Source: Jannaschia helgolandensis
GTDB lineage: Bacteria > Pseudomonadota > Alphaproteobacteria > Rhodobacterales > Rhodobacteraceae
Length of the DNA: 64,000 nucleotides
NCBI RefSeq assembly: GCF_900109285.1
Contig: NZ_FNZQ01000001.1
Location: 1,083,001-1,147,000, forward strand
Direction of reading: 5' to 3'
Shown here: positions 8,381 through 17,755 of the stretch, piece by piece
Layout: every line of letters starts with the position of its first letter
Numbering within the stretch: the stretch's first letter is position 1
Position numbers and translations under genes: made by a program
Notes under the pieces: model-generated
The model's input: only the letters and a program-made list of their open reading frames with translations
Told to the model about the DNA's origin: nothing
The model's database searches: none

Positions 8381-8970
8381 GCCTCCACCCATGTTGTCAG
8401 GGCATCGACGTCCGGTCGCGGGCGGTCGGGTGGCGCGGAGGTCTCGGTGCCCAGAACAATGAAGCCCGCGACGTATTCGGATGCGGCAAGATCCAGCCCC
8501 CGTGTCAGCCAGTCACGGTCCGTCGCCATCCAGCCCGACAGCCAGTTTGCCCCCCATCCCGCCGCCAGCGCAGCGTTCACCAGGCCGAGGCAGACCGCCC
8601 CGGCGGACAACGTCTGTTCGATGGCGGGAACCTTGTCGGACGGTTGCGGCGATCCGATCACGGCGACCATCGCGGGTGCGTCGGTGAACATTGCACGGGC
8701 CTTGGCCAGCTTGTCGGCATCGCGATCCTGCGCCGCGCCCAGCCGCGTCGTCAGATCGGCCAGCCGGATCAGCGCCGCATCCCGCAAGACGATCAGGCGC
8801 CAGGGCTCCAGCTTGCCATGATCGGGAACGCGCAGGGCGGCGGTCAGCATCGGTTCCAGCGCCGCGCGATCCGGGGCGGGGGCCACCAGCGTCTTGGCCG
8901 GGCGGGACCGGCGGGTCAGCAGGAACGCCGTCACGTCGGGGCGCGGGGTCAGGGGCGGCAGTGCAGTCAT
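8377..8970 (-). CDS. nitroreductase family protein (YdjA-like)
   Basis: FMN-dependent NAD(P)H oxidoreductase of 197 residues. The FMN-phosphate-binding RRS is in FLLTRRSRPAK, VPDHGKLEPWR is the typical YdjA-like stretch, and LAAGWGANWLSG plus GFIVLGTE are the second FMN-contact region. The long open frame upstream of 8970 has no support; I start at MTALPP. It lies 50 bases downstream of the serine hydrolase gene and overlaps EI24 by four bases, so the three are probably cotranscribed. The physiological substrate is unknown. Confidence 0.85.
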   Translation of the reverse strand: MTALPPLTPRPDVTAFLLTRRSRPAKTLVAPAPDRAALEPMLTAALRVPDHGKLEPWRLIVLRDAALIRLADLTTRLGAAQDRDADKLAKARAMFTDAPAMVAVIGSPQPSDKVPAIEQTLSAGAVCLGLVNAALAAGWGANWLSGWMATDRDWLTRGLDLAASEYVAGFIVLGTETSAPPDRPRPDVDALTTWVEA

Positions 8971-9019
8971 GGGGGCATCCTTCGGTTGGCAGGTCATGTC
9001 GCCCGCCAAGGGGACGGTT

Positions 9020-9877
9020 TCAAGGCCGGAGCGCCAGGGCAACGGCGGCAAGTTCCGCCGGAGCCTCGTTTCCGCCGGGGGTGAAACAGGCGACGACGGG
9101 TGATCCGGGGCAATCCGGGACGGCATAGACGGCGTTGGCCGAGAATGGACCGCCGCCGGAATGGCCGATGGCGCGGCCCGCCGATCCCACGTCGCCGATC
9201 ATCAGCCCCAGACCATAACCGGCCCGCGTCCACGGTCGGCCGGGGTCGGAGAATGACAGTGGTCGGTCGTCCTGCATCTGTGCCAGCGACGGGTCCGACA
9301 GAATAGCCCGCAGCATTCGCACGGCATCTGTCGGGGTGCCCATGACGCAACCATGCGCGACCCAGCCGGGATGATATCCGTTTGCCGCAAAAGGCAGATC
9401 GGCAAAATCCTCGACGGACTGTGCAAGGCGCACGGAGGACAGGCCGAGCGGAATGGCCAACCGATCGCGCAGCAAGGTGGCAAGGGGCGTAGCTGCGGCA
9501 TCTTCCAGCGCCTGCCGGGCCAGCAGATAGCCGATGTTGGAATAGGCGAACCGGGTGCGCGGTGGCGTGCCGGGCCGGTCCGGCGGGACGGCGCGCAGAA
9601 AGTCGTCGGCGGACCAGACCGGGTCGGCTGCCATGACGGCGGCCTGATAGGCCCTCAGGAGACCATAATCGCCCAAACCGGCGCGATGCCGGAGGAGATC
9701 GCGGATCGTCCACGCCCGGCCGGGACACGGCGCATCCAGCGACAGCTCTCCCCGTGCCGCTGCGTTGACGCAGAGGGCGGCGATAATCGTCTTGCTGAAA
9801 CTCCACCAAGGAAGGGCGGGGGCGGGGTCTGCGACAAGTGTTCCGTCGGCGTCTAGACGGGCTGTGATGGTAGTCAT
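9020..9877 (-). CDS. serine beta-lactamase-like hydrolase
   Basis: 285-residue class C-type beta-lactamase/esterase family protein. The SxxK nucleophile motif is WSFSKTIIAA (about 26-35), the YxN-type motif is FAYSNIGYLLA, and the third motif appears as IGHSGGGPFS. No signal peptide is visible, so a cytosolic esterase or peptidase role is more likely than antibiotic hydrolysis. Divergent from the SMP-30 gene. First gene of a likely three-gene unit with the nitroreductase and EI24 genes. Confidence 0.8.
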   Translation of the reverse strand: MTTITARLDADGTLVADPAPALPWWSFSKTIIAALCVNAAARGELSLDAPCPGRAWTIRDLLRHRAGLGDYGLLRAYQAAVMAADPVWSADDFLRAVPPDRPGTPPRTRFAYSNIGYLLARQALEDAAATPLATLLRDRLAIPLGLSSVRLAQSVEDFADLPFAANGYHPGWVAHGCVMGTPTDAVRMLRAILSDPSLAQMQDDRPLSFSDPGRPWTRAGYGLGLMIGDVGSAGRAIGHSGGGPFSANAVYAVPDCPGSPVVACFTPGGNEAPAELAAVALALRP

Positions 9878-10030
9878 GCACCGAGGGTTTCAGACGTCCC
9901 GATCTGCTGCAAGGGGACCGTCTGGGCGGGTTTCCGCTGGAAGGTGACGCAGGGGAAGCATCGCGCGCGCCGGCGGCCCGCCGTGACCTACCATCGCCTG
10001 TGGCACATGCCGGTATCTGGGAGGATCATC

Positions 10031-11233
10031 ATGACGAAGCACATCAGTCATCTGTCGCGCAGGCAGGCCCTTGGAGCGCTTGGCGGAGGGGCGGTCGCGC
10101 TGACCGGCGTAGCCGCGAACGCGCAATCCACGGCGGTCGAGCCGCTCTCGACCATTACCACGCCGCGCCGCGAGTTCGGCCCCGATGCTGACCCGAACGT
10201 GTATTTCTGGGACCCCGATCTGGTTGCGGCCGAGGATGGCTTCTGGGGCGTGATGCAGCCCAATGCGTCGATCGAACGGCTCTGGACCGGGGCGCGCTGG
10301 GCCGAGGGACCGGCCTGGAACAGCGTCGGAAAATACCTGATCTGGTCCGATATTCCCGAAAACCGGCAGATGCGCTGGCTGGACGAGGACGGACACGTCT
10401 CGGAGTTCCGCAAACCGTCGAACAATTCCAACGGCAACAGCTTCGATTATCAGGGACGGCAATTGTCGGCCGAACATCTGACGCGCCGGGTCGTGCGCTA
10501 TGAACTGGACGGGTCGGTCACGATCCTGGCCGATATGTTCGAGGGCAAGCGGTTCAATTCGCCCAACGATATCGTGGCGCACCCCGACGGCAGCTATTGG
10601 TTCACGGATCCGCCTTATGGCGGGCAATTGTATGAAGGCGCGCCGGATGCCGCCGGTGGCCCGTCGAATGCTGCCGGATTGCTGAACCCGCGTCTGGGTC
10701 AGCCGCCCGAAATCGGCGACTGGAACCGGGAGATGGAGACCGCGACCTACCGCGTCGATGGCTCCGGCACCGTGACGCGCGTGGCGACCGAGGCGGATGC
10801 TGCGGACCCGAATGGTCTGTGTTTCTCGCCCGATCAATCGGTTCTGTATATCGCCTCGACCGGCAAGGGTCCGGGCGACACCGGGCCGGGCGGCAATGGC
10901 GAGATCATAGCGATGGATGTCGCCGCCGATGGCACGCTGTCGAACCGGCGCGTGTTTTCGGACTGCGTGGTGGACGGCGTAAAATGCGGGCCGGACGGAT
11001 TGCGGACGGACGTGGCGGGCAACGTCTGGGCGTCATCGAATGCAGGCCGCAACGTCGGCTATTCCGGGGTAACGATCTGGACGCCGGAAGGCACGTTGCT
11101 GGGCCGTATCCGCCTGCCGGAAGTTTGCGGCAACATCTGTTTTGGCGGGCCAAAGCGGAACCGCCTGTTCATGGCCGCATCGCAGTCGATCTATTCGGTC
11201 TTTACCGGGACGCAGGGGGCTGGGCCTGCTTGA
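10031..11233 (+). CDS. exported SMP-30/gluconolactonase-like protein
   Basis: 400 residues. The start at 10031 has GGAGG seven bases upstream. The N-terminus LSRRQALGALGGGAVALTG is a twin-arginine signal peptide, followed by AQS cleavage, so the folded enzyme should go to the periplasm. The body is an SMP-30-type beta-propeller with the family motifs WAEGPAW, FNSPNDIVAHPDG, YWFTDPPYG, PNGLCFSPD and GPDGL; the Glu, Asn and Asp in them are the expected divalent-metal ligands. It likely hydrolyses a sugar-acid lactone; the substrate is unassigned. Convergent with topA. Confidence 0.88.
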   Translation: MTKHISHLSRRQALGALGGGAVALTGVAANAQSTAVEPLSTITTPRREFGPDADPNVYFWDPDLVAAEDGFWGVMQPNASIERLWTGARWAEGPAWNSVGKYLIWSDIPENRQMRWLDEDGHVSEFRKPSNNSNGNSFDYQGRQLSAEHLTRRVVRYELDGSVTILADMFEGKRFNSPNDIVAHPDGSYWFTDPPYGGQLYEGAPDAAGGPSNAAGLLNPRLGQPPEIGDWNREMETATYRVDGSGTVTRVATEADAADPNGLCFSPDQSVLYIASTGKGPGDTGPGGNGEIIAMDVAADGTLSNRRVFSDCVVDGVKCGPDGLRTDVAGNVWASSNAGRNVGYSGVTIWTPEGTLLGRIRLPEVCGNICFGGPKRNRLFMAASQSIYSVFTGTQGAGPA

Positions 11234-11255
11234 CCCAGCGGGCGCGCGGCCGGGG

Positions 11256-13928
11256 TCAGGCCCCAGCCGCGCCGTCCACCGGTTTCTTTGATGCCGCCTT
11301 TTTTGGCGCCGGTTTTTTGGCTGCGGTCTTCTTTGCCGCCGTTTTCTTCTTGGCGGCAGTTTTTTTCGTCGCCGCCTTCTTGGGCGACTTCGCGGCCTTC
11401 GCTGCGATCAGTTCCACCGCCTGCGCCATTGTGACGTCTTCGGGCGTCATCTCCTTGGGCAGGGTCGCGTTCACCTTCTCCCATTTGACGTAGGGGCCAT
11501 AGCGACCTTCCATTACGTTGATGGGGCCACCGTTTTCGGGGTGTTCACCCAGTTCGCGCAGAGGGGCCGCCGCGGCACCGCGCCCGCCGCGTTTGGCCAG
11601 CTTTTCGGCCAGCACTTCAACGGCGCGGTTCATGCCGATGGTGAAGATCTCCTCCTCGTCCGGCAGGTTGGCGTAGACCTTGTTCCATTTGACGTAGGGC
11701 CCATAGCGCCCGAGGTTTGACTCGATTGGCTCACCGTCTTCAGGGTGGACGCCGATGTGACGGGGCAGGGACAAAAGCTGCAGAGCCTTGTCATAGTCGA
11801 TGGTGTCAGGGGCCCAGCTTTTGGGCAGACTGGAGCGTTTGGGTTTCTTGTTTTCGTCCGTCGCTTCGCCCAGCTGAACATACGGCCCGAAGCGCCCGGA
11901 TTTCAGCCAGACCTCCAGCCCGGATTCCGGCTCCACGCCCAGCATGCGTTCGTCGCCCTGCTGCTCCCCCTCCAGGCCCGGAGGGCCGAAGGGGCGGGTA
12001 TAGCGGCATTCGGGATAGTTCGAGCAGCCGATGAAGGCCCCCCCGGATCGCGCCGTGCGCATCGACAGGCGGCCCGCCTCGCATTTCGGACACAGGCGCG
12101 GATCGGTGCCGTCGCCCTTGTCGGGGAAGATATGCGGCTCCAGCACTTCGTTTATCTTCTCGAGGACTTCGGTGATCCGAAGCTCCGATGTCTCGCCGAT
12201 GGCCGCCGAAAAGTCGCGCCAGAAACGGGCCAGAACGTCCTTGTAGTCCTTGTCGCCGGCGGAAACCTCGTCCAGTTCCTCCTCCAGCCCGGCAGTGAAG
12301 TCATAGCTGACGTAGCGCCGGAAGTAATTCGACAGGAAGACCGTCACCAGCCGCCCCTGATCTTCGGGGAACAGGCGGTTGCCTTCCTTGCGGGCATATC
12401 CGCGGTCGACGATGGTCGACAGGATGCTGGCATAGGTCGACGGGCGCCCGATGCCCAGTTCTTCCATCTTCTTGACCAGCGTCGCCTCGGTGTAGCGCGG
12501 CGGCGGCTGGGTGAAGCTCTGCTGACCCAGAACCGCGTTCGAGGGGGCCTTGATCAACTGGTTCTCGGACGTCTCATCGGCATAGGCGGCGACTTTCTTG
12601 GCCGCATCGCCTTCGTGGATCGCGGGCAGGCGCTTGTCGTCCTCGGAGGTCGCGGCATCGTCGTCGCGGCCTTCGGTATAGACCTTCATGAAGCCATCGA
12701 AAATCACGACCTGACCGGTGGCACGCAGTTCGACCTGCTCGTCCTTGTCGCGGATCGTGACGGTCGTGCGTTCCATCCGTGCACCCGACATCTGGCTGGC
12801 CAGTGTGCGCTTCCAGATCAGGTCGTAGAGTTGCTTCTGGTCTTTTTCCAGGCGCAGTTCGTCCGCTGCCTTGGTCATATCGGTCGGGCGGATACATTCG
12901 TGCGCTTCCTGCGCGTTCTTGGCCTTGTTCTTGTAGATGCGTGGCTCGGGCGGGATGTAGTCCCTGCCGTACCGGTCGGCGATGGCATCGCGCGCCTCGG
13001 TCACGGCTTCGGGCGCCATGTCGATACCGTCGGTCCGCATGTAGGTGATGTGCCCGGCTTCATACAGGCGCTGCGCCGTCGACATGCAGGCCTTGGCGCC
13101 CATGCCGAATTTGCGGCTGGCTTCCTGTTGCAGGGTCGAGGTCATGAAGGGCGGGCTGGGGTTGCGGCTGGCGGGTTTGGCCTCAACGCCGGTGACGGTC
13201 AGCGTGCGGCTTTCGACGGCCTGCACGGCGAGTTCGGCCTGCGTCGCGTCGGCCAGGTCGAAGCGGTCCAGTTTCTTGCCGGCCAGCGAGACCAGACGCG
13301 CTTCGAAGGTCTGACCACGCGGGGTTTCCAGCATGGCGCGAACCGACCAGTATTCGCGGGCATCGAAGGCCTCGATCTCCATCTCGCGGTCGACGACCAG
13401 GCGCAGGCAGACGGACTGCACCCGGCCCGCCGATTTCGATCCGGGCAGCTTGCGCCACAGCACCGGCGACAGGTTGAAGCCGACCAGATAGTCCAGCGCG
13501 CGGCGCGCCAGATAGGCGTGGACCAGCGGCGTGTCGATTTCGCGCGGGTTGGCGATGGCCTCCTGCACGGCCTTTCTGGTGATGGCGTTGAAGGCCACGC
13601 GGCTGACCGGCATGTCCTTCTTGATGCCCCGGCGGTTGAGCAGCGCCTCTTGCAGGTGCCAGGAAATCGCCTCGCCCTCGCGATCGGGGTCGGTGGCCAG
13701 GATCAGGTTCGGGTCGTCGGCCAGCGCATCGGCGATGTCCTTGATGCGTTTCTTGCTGTCGGCAGGGATTTCCCAGATCATGTCGAAACCGTTTTCGGTA
13801 TCGACGCTGCCGTCCTTGCCGACCAGGTCGCGAACGTGGCCATAGCTGGCCAGGACGGTGTAACCCTTGCCAAGATATCCGTTGATTGTCTTGGCTTTGG
13901 CCGGGGATTCGACGACGACGACGGGCAT
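11256..13928 (-). CDS. topA: DNA topoisomerase I
   Basis: Type IA topoisomerase that relaxes negative supercoils; 890 residues. The TOPRIM domain starts at VVVVESPAKAKT and contains DPDREGEAISWHL. The active-site Tyr is in GHITYMRTDGIDM. A C4 zinc-ribbon region (CPKCEAG ... GCSNYPEC) follows the core, then repeated topoisomerase C-terminal modules each with GRYGPYVKW-like strands. The last ~45 residues are a low-complexity Lys/Ala tail (KKTAAKK repeats) that probably binds DNA non-specifically. I start at MPVVVVESP, as in homologues; the upstream open frame is unsupported. Confidence 0.95.
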   Translation of the reverse strand: MPVVVVESPAKAKTINGYLGKGYTVLASYGHVRDLVGKDGSVDTENGFDMIWEIPADSKKRIKDIADALADDPNLILATDPDREGEAISWHLQEALLNRRGIKKDMPVSRVAFNAITRKAVQEAIANPREIDTPLVHAYLARRALDYLVGFNLSPVLWRKLPGSKSAGRVQSVCLRLVVDREMEIEAFDAREYWSVRAMLETPRGQTFEARLVSLAGKKLDRFDLADATQAELAVQAVESRTLTVTGVEAKPASRNPSPPFMTSTLQQEASRKFGMGAKACMSTAQRLYEAGHITYMRTDGIDMAPEAVTEARDAIADRYGRDYIPPEPRIYKNKAKNAQEAHECIRPTDMTKAADELRLEKDQKQLYDLIWKRTLASQMSGARMERTTVTIRDKDEQVELRATGQVVIFDGFMKVYTEGRDDDAATSEDDKRLPAIHEGDAAKKVAAYADETSENQLIKAPSNAVLGQQSFTQPPPRYTEATLVKKMEELGIGRPSTYASILSTIVDRGYARKEGNRLFPEDQGRLVTVFLSNYFRRYVSYDFTAGLEEELDEVSAGDKDYKDVLARFWRDFSAAIGETSELRITEVLEKINEVLEPHIFPDKGDGTDPRLCPKCEAGRLSMRTARSGGAFIGCSNYPECRYTRPFGPPGLEGEQQGDERMLGVEPESGLEVWLKSGRFGPYVQLGEATDENKKPKRSSLPKSWAPDTIDYDKALQLLSLPRHIGVHPEDGEPIESNLGRYGPYVKWNKVYANLPDEEEIFTIGMNRAVEVLAEKLAKRGGRGAAAAPLRELGEHPENGGPINVMEGRYGPYVKWEKVNATLPKEMTPEDVTMAQAVELIAAKAAKSPKKAATKKTAAKKKTAAKKTAAKKPAPKKAASKKPVDGAAGA

Positions 13929-14134
13929 GGGCGGAAACCTCGGACTGTTCGATCTGGGGGATCTGTCGGCGTGTATTCGGGCCTGTCCCCTTGGGCCGCG
14001 GACCATGTGGGGGGCACCGGGGGATTGTCAATGGCGGCGGTTTTGCGCGTATTCGGAAGGCCGGGGGCGCGTCCCCCATCGGTCAGGGGACGATTTCCGG
14101 GGCCATGTCCGGTGCAAGGATCGGGGCGCAGGGG

Positions 14135-15316
14135 TCAGAGGCGGACAAACCCGCCCCCGGCGCGGCGGGCGATAACGCCGGTCAGTTCCATCTCCGAGAG
14201 GTGCGTGGCGAGATGGCGCGCGGCGACGGTGCCGGTCTGCGACAGGTCGCGCAGCAACTGATCCTCCGGCACGGGGACAGGAGACAGAAGCGACAGGATG
14301 CGGTCGCGTAGGGCCGGGTCTTCGGGAATGGCGGAAACAGGCTCGGGCGGTTGCGCAACGGGTTCTGACGGAAATTCAGGAGCAGGCGCAAGGCTGGCCA
14401 GAACCTCCAGCACGTCATCGGCCCCGCGCACCAGCGTCGCGCCATCGCGCAGCAGGATGTTGCAGCCCGAGGCCCGTCCGTCGAACGGGTGGCCCGGCAC
14501 CGCCAACACGTCGCGGCCCTGATCCAGCGCATCGCGGGCGGTGATCATGGAGCCGGATTTGGCCGCCGCCTCGACCACGATGACCAGTTGCGCCACGCCC
14601 GACACGATCCGGTTGCGCCGGGGAAAGTCGCGGGCCTGTGGCGACAGGCCGAAGGGTCGTTCCGAAAGGGCGCAGCCCTGTTCGGCGATCTTTGCCGCCA
14701 GTTCGGTATTTTCCGCCGGATAGACACAATCAAGCCCGCCCGCATGGACTGCGACCGTGCCGCCCGACAGCGCCGCATCGTGGGCGACGGCATCGACGCC
14801 GCGGGCAAGACCGGAGGCGATGACGACGCCCGCCGCAGACAGGTCGCGGGACAGTGCGCGGGCCATGCGCAGGGCCAGCGAGGAGGCGTTGCGCGTGCCG
14901 ACGATGGCGACGGTCGGGCGGGTCAGGATGGATGGATTGCCCTGCGCCCAGAGGATCGGGGGAGCCGAAGTTATTTCGGCCAGACGGGCAGGGTATCCGG
15001 GCGCACCGAGCGTCAGCAGGCGCGCGCCGTGTTTGCGCGCAGCACGGATTTCGCGGCGGATCGTTGCCTCGTCGGCGGCCGTGTAATCGGCGTCGCCTGC
15101 GGCGCGCGCGATTTCTGGAAGGGCGGTCAGCGCGGCCTGCGCGGAGCCATGTTCGACGATCAGTCGGCGGAAGGTGGCAGGGCCGACACGCCGGGAACGC
15201 GACAGGCGCAGGCGCGAGAAAAGTTCGTCCTGCGATGGCGGGGCGTCGAATAGGGGAATCGGTGTTTCGGCCATGGAATCGGGAAGGTCGAAGGTATCGG
15301 GAATCGCGTAATTCAT
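14135..15316 (-). CDS. dprA: DNA-processing protein DprA
   Basis: Loads RecA onto incoming single-stranded DNA during natural transformation and recombination. 393 residues. An N-terminal helical region is followed by the Rossmann-like core with VAIVGTRNAS, SGLARGVDAVAHDAAL, FPRRNRIVSG, KSGSMITARDALDQGR and AVPGHPFD. A C-terminal winged helix ends with LTGVIARRAGGGFVRL. Two ATG starts are possible (15316 or 15274) and neither has a good ribosome site. topA lies about 200 bases downstream on the same strand. Other competence genes are not in the window. Confidence 0.9.
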   Translation of the reverse strand: MNYAIPDTFDLPDSMAETPIPLFDAPPSQDELFSRLRLSRSRRVGPATFRRLIVEHGSAQAALTALPEIARAAGDADYTAADEATIRREIRAARKHGARLLTLGAPGYPARLAEITSAPPILWAQGNPSILTRPTVAIVGTRNASSLALRMARALSRDLSAAGVVIASGLARGVDAVAHDAALSGGTVAVHAGGLDCVYPAENTELAAKIAEQGCALSERPFGLSPQARDFPRRNRIVSGVAQLVIVVEAAAKSGSMITARDALDQGRDVLAVPGHPFDGRASGCNILLRDGATLVRGADDVLEVLASLAPAPEFPSEPVAQPPEPVSAIPEDPALRDRILSLLSPVPVPEDQLLRDLSQTGTVAARHLATHLSEMELTGVIARRAGGGFVRL

Positions 15317-15565
15317 GGACTGCAGGTTGGCAGGTGGATCGTTGAGAATTGGTTAACGCGGCGCGAAGGCGGATGGCAGGGCGAGACTGCCTGGCGCACC
15401 GGGGGTCAGGCCGCTGTCAGGTTCAGCAAGGAGCGAGAACGACGTCTCCGACGACCGGCGCAGGCAAGGCAGGACGATCGCGACCGCTCGGGCCGCAAAG
15501 CAGACAGGCATAGTGTCGCGCCTCGTCAGGCGACCCGCGTGGACAACAACCGTGAGAAAACGCAC

Positions 15566-16987
15566 TCAAGCGGCCGACCCACCCACTGTCAGACCGCCAA
15601 TCAGCAATGTTGGCTGGCCGACGCCCACCGGCACCCATTGTCCGGCCTTGCCGCAGTTGCCCATGCCGGGGTCCAGCGCCATGTCGTTGCCGATGGCGCG
15701 GATGTTGGTCAGCGCTGTCGCGCCGTCGCCGATCAGGGTCGCGCCCTTGACCGGGTCGCCGACGATGCCGTTCTTCACGCGGTAGGCTTCGGTGCAGGAG
15801 AACACGAACTTGCCGTTGGTGATGTCGACCTGTCCGCCGCCGAAGCCGACGGCGTAGATGCCGTCTTTCACGTCCGCTACGATATCGCCGGGCGCCACGT
15901 CGCCGCCCAGCATATACGTGTTGGTCATGCGCGGCATCGGCGCGTGGGCATAGGACTCGCGGCGCCCGTTGCCGGTGGGCGCGACGCCCATCAGGCGGGC
16001 GTTCTGCCGGTCCTGCATGTAGCCGACCAGAATGCCGTCCTCGATCAGCGTGTTCTTCGCCGATGGCGTACCCTCGTCATCGACGGTGATCGACCCGCGC
16101 CGGTCAGGGATGGTGCCGTCGTCCAGCACGGTCACGCCGGGGGCAGCGATGCGCTGACCCATCAGGCCTGCGAAAGCGGACTGGTTCTTGCGGTTGAAAT
16201 CGCCCTCCAACCCGTGACCGATGGCCTCATGCAGCAGGATGCCGGGCCAGCCCGCGCCCAACGCGACGTCCATGACACCGGCAGGGGCGGGCACGGCGGA
16301 CAGGTTCACGACGGCGATGCGCAACGCTTCGCGGGCCAGCCCCTTCCAGTGGTCCCGCGCCATCAGTCCGGTCAGTGCCACGCGACCGCCGCCGCCTGCG
16401 GTGCCGGACTCGCGGCGGCCGTTTTCCTCGACGATGATCGACACGTTCAGGCGGACCATGGGCCGGGCGTCCGAGACGGATGTGCCCTCGGCGCGCAAAA
16501 TCTCGACCTCCTGCAGGGACGCGGCCATCGAGGCGCTGACCTGCACCACGCGGGGGTCAAGGGCGCGGGCGTAGGCGTCGATTTCGCGCAGGGTCTCCAG
16601 CTTGACGGTGAAAGCCTGCCCGGTGATCGGATTGTCGTCAGTATAAAGCCTGCGGTTGGTGCCCATGGGTGCATCGGCCAGTGTCCCGCCGCCGTCGCCG
16701 ACCGCCAGACGCGCCGTTTCGGACGCACGTTTCAGGGCGCTTTCCGAAATTTCGGTTGAATGGGCATAGCCCGCCGTCTCGCCCCGCACGGCGCGCAGGC
16801 CGAAACCTTCGGACGCGTCATAGCTGGCCGTCTTGACCCGGCCATCATCGAACACGACCATTTCCGAGCGGCGGCGTTCGAGGAACAGCTCGCCGTCGTC
16901 GGCCCCGGCGAGCGTGTCGCGCAGGATGCCGAGCGCGGCATCGCGGTCCAGCAGGGTGTCGAAGGGGCGGAAGGGGGCGTCGGTCAT
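15566..16987 (-). CDS. tldD: metalloprotease TldD
   Basis: TldD of the TldD/TldE (PmbA) protease pair, which degrades unfolded peptides and processes some modified peptides. 473 residues. The zinc motif HEAIGHGLEGD (HExxxH) is visible, together with VLDDGTIPDRRGS and GGGQVDITNGKFVFSC. The ATG at 16987 follows AGGA. The partner TldE is not in the window. In relatives tldD typically sits divergently beside ctaC; here about 2.3 kb of unusual DNA separates the two. Confidence 0.93.
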   Translation of the reverse strand: MTDAPFRPFDTLLDRDAALGILRDTLAGADDGELFLERRRSEMVVFDDGRVKTASYDASEGFGLRAVRGETAGYAHSTEISESALKRASETARLAVGDGGGTLADAPMGTNRRLYTDDNPITGQAFTVKLETLREIDAYARALDPRVVQVSASMAASLQEVEILRAEGTSVSDARPMVRLNVSIIVEENGRRESGTAGGGGRVALTGLMARDHWKGLAREALRIAVVNLSAVPAPAGVMDVALGAGWPGILLHEAIGHGLEGDFNRKNQSAFAGLMGQRIAAPGVTVLDDGTIPDRRGSITVDDEGTPSAKNTLIEDGILVGYMQDRQNARLMGVAPTGNGRRESYAHAPMPRMTNTYMLGGDVAPGDIVADVKDGIYAVGFGGGQVDITNGKFVFSCTEAYRVKNGIVGDPVKGATLIGDGATALTNIRAIGNDMALDPGMGNCGKAGQWVPVGVGQPTLLIGGLTVGGSAA

Positions 16988-17500
16988 GGTGGAGTCCTCG
17001 GGCAGGTGCAAAGGTCACATAGGGGCAAATGGGCCTGGACCCCAGAGGCAGGCGGGAGAATCGGCGACCCCGAAACATTAGGAAAGCCGAAGACTTCGTT
17101 CGCAAGAACACGAATTTCGGGAGGTGGGCGCATTTTACGGCGCCGACGACGCGGGTCGGACCCGGGGGTGATCCACGGGTGATCTGCGTCGGACGTCGAT
17201 TTCCTCTGGCCCGGTTAACAGGATGTGAAGGGCGACATCCTCAGGGCAGTTTCAGAGAGATGGGGTCGGTGTGTTCCGCTGAACGACACGGCGGCATGTC
17301 GATTGCGGACCCGGTCGCCGAGGCAGGTCGTCCGTAGCAGGTGCGGCGGCCTGACAGCCTTGGACCAAAGAATGCCCGGTTCGGGTCCAGAGTTATCAAT
17401 GCTGCGATTTTCACTAACTCCTGCTTCGAGAGGCCATAGATTTCTTGTGATGTGCCAAATACCACTATAAAAAACCTTAGCCCCGCGAAGGACTTGCTGC
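16988..17500 (+). other. gene-poor spacer upstream of tldD
   Basis: About 510 bases with no convincing gene. Short open frames on both strands lack ribosome sites and recognisable motifs. It presumably contains the tldD promoter at its left end. The stretch around 17380-17460 is noticeably more AT-rich than the flanks. No tRNA or perfect terminal repeats were seen. Confidence 0.5.
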
Positions 17501-17755
17501 ATGGCGATATATTTCATCAGACACGGACAGTCAGAGTTCAATGCTGCTTATCAAGGTGCGGCGGATCCCTTTATCTTCGACGCACCGCTCACCGAGCTTG
17601 GGTTTCGACAAGCCGCAGACACAAGAACGAATATTTGGATTTGGAAGTTACACGCGTCGTCACGTCACCACTTACACGCGCCATTCAAACTGCTCAGACG
17701 ATTTTTGATGGAATTGCAGCTATTGAAGTCAGGCATGAGAAATCAACTTTCCTGA
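17501..17755 (+). pseudogene. frameshifted histidine phosphatase (phosphoglycerate-mutase superfamily) fragment
   Basis: The first frame opens with AIYFIRHGQSEFN, carrying the catalytic RHG of the histidine-phosphatase superfamily at residues 7-9, then LTELGFRQAADTR. The similarity then jumps to another reading frame after about position 17625: EYLDLEVTRVVTSPLTRAIQ, with the conserved Arg of SPLTRA, and TAQTIF. A single small indel explains this. The C-terminal half, with the second catalytic His, is missing, and the convergent orphan gene begins within the fragment's 3-prime end. It is almost certainly inactive. Confidence 0.7.

Noticed and set aside
9020-9877. Antibiotic-resistance beta-lactamase
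   Set aside because: Family motifs are present, but no signal peptide or resistance context; an esterase-like role is more likely.
11277-11400. Repetitive stretch that might be a DNA repeat
   Set aside because: It encodes the Lys/Ala tail of topoisomerase I; the repeats come from the codons.
15353-15565. 70-codon minus-strand frame between dprA and tldD
   Set aside because: No ribosome site or recognisable motif; it begins at the base next to the tldD stop and reads like random GC-rich sequence.
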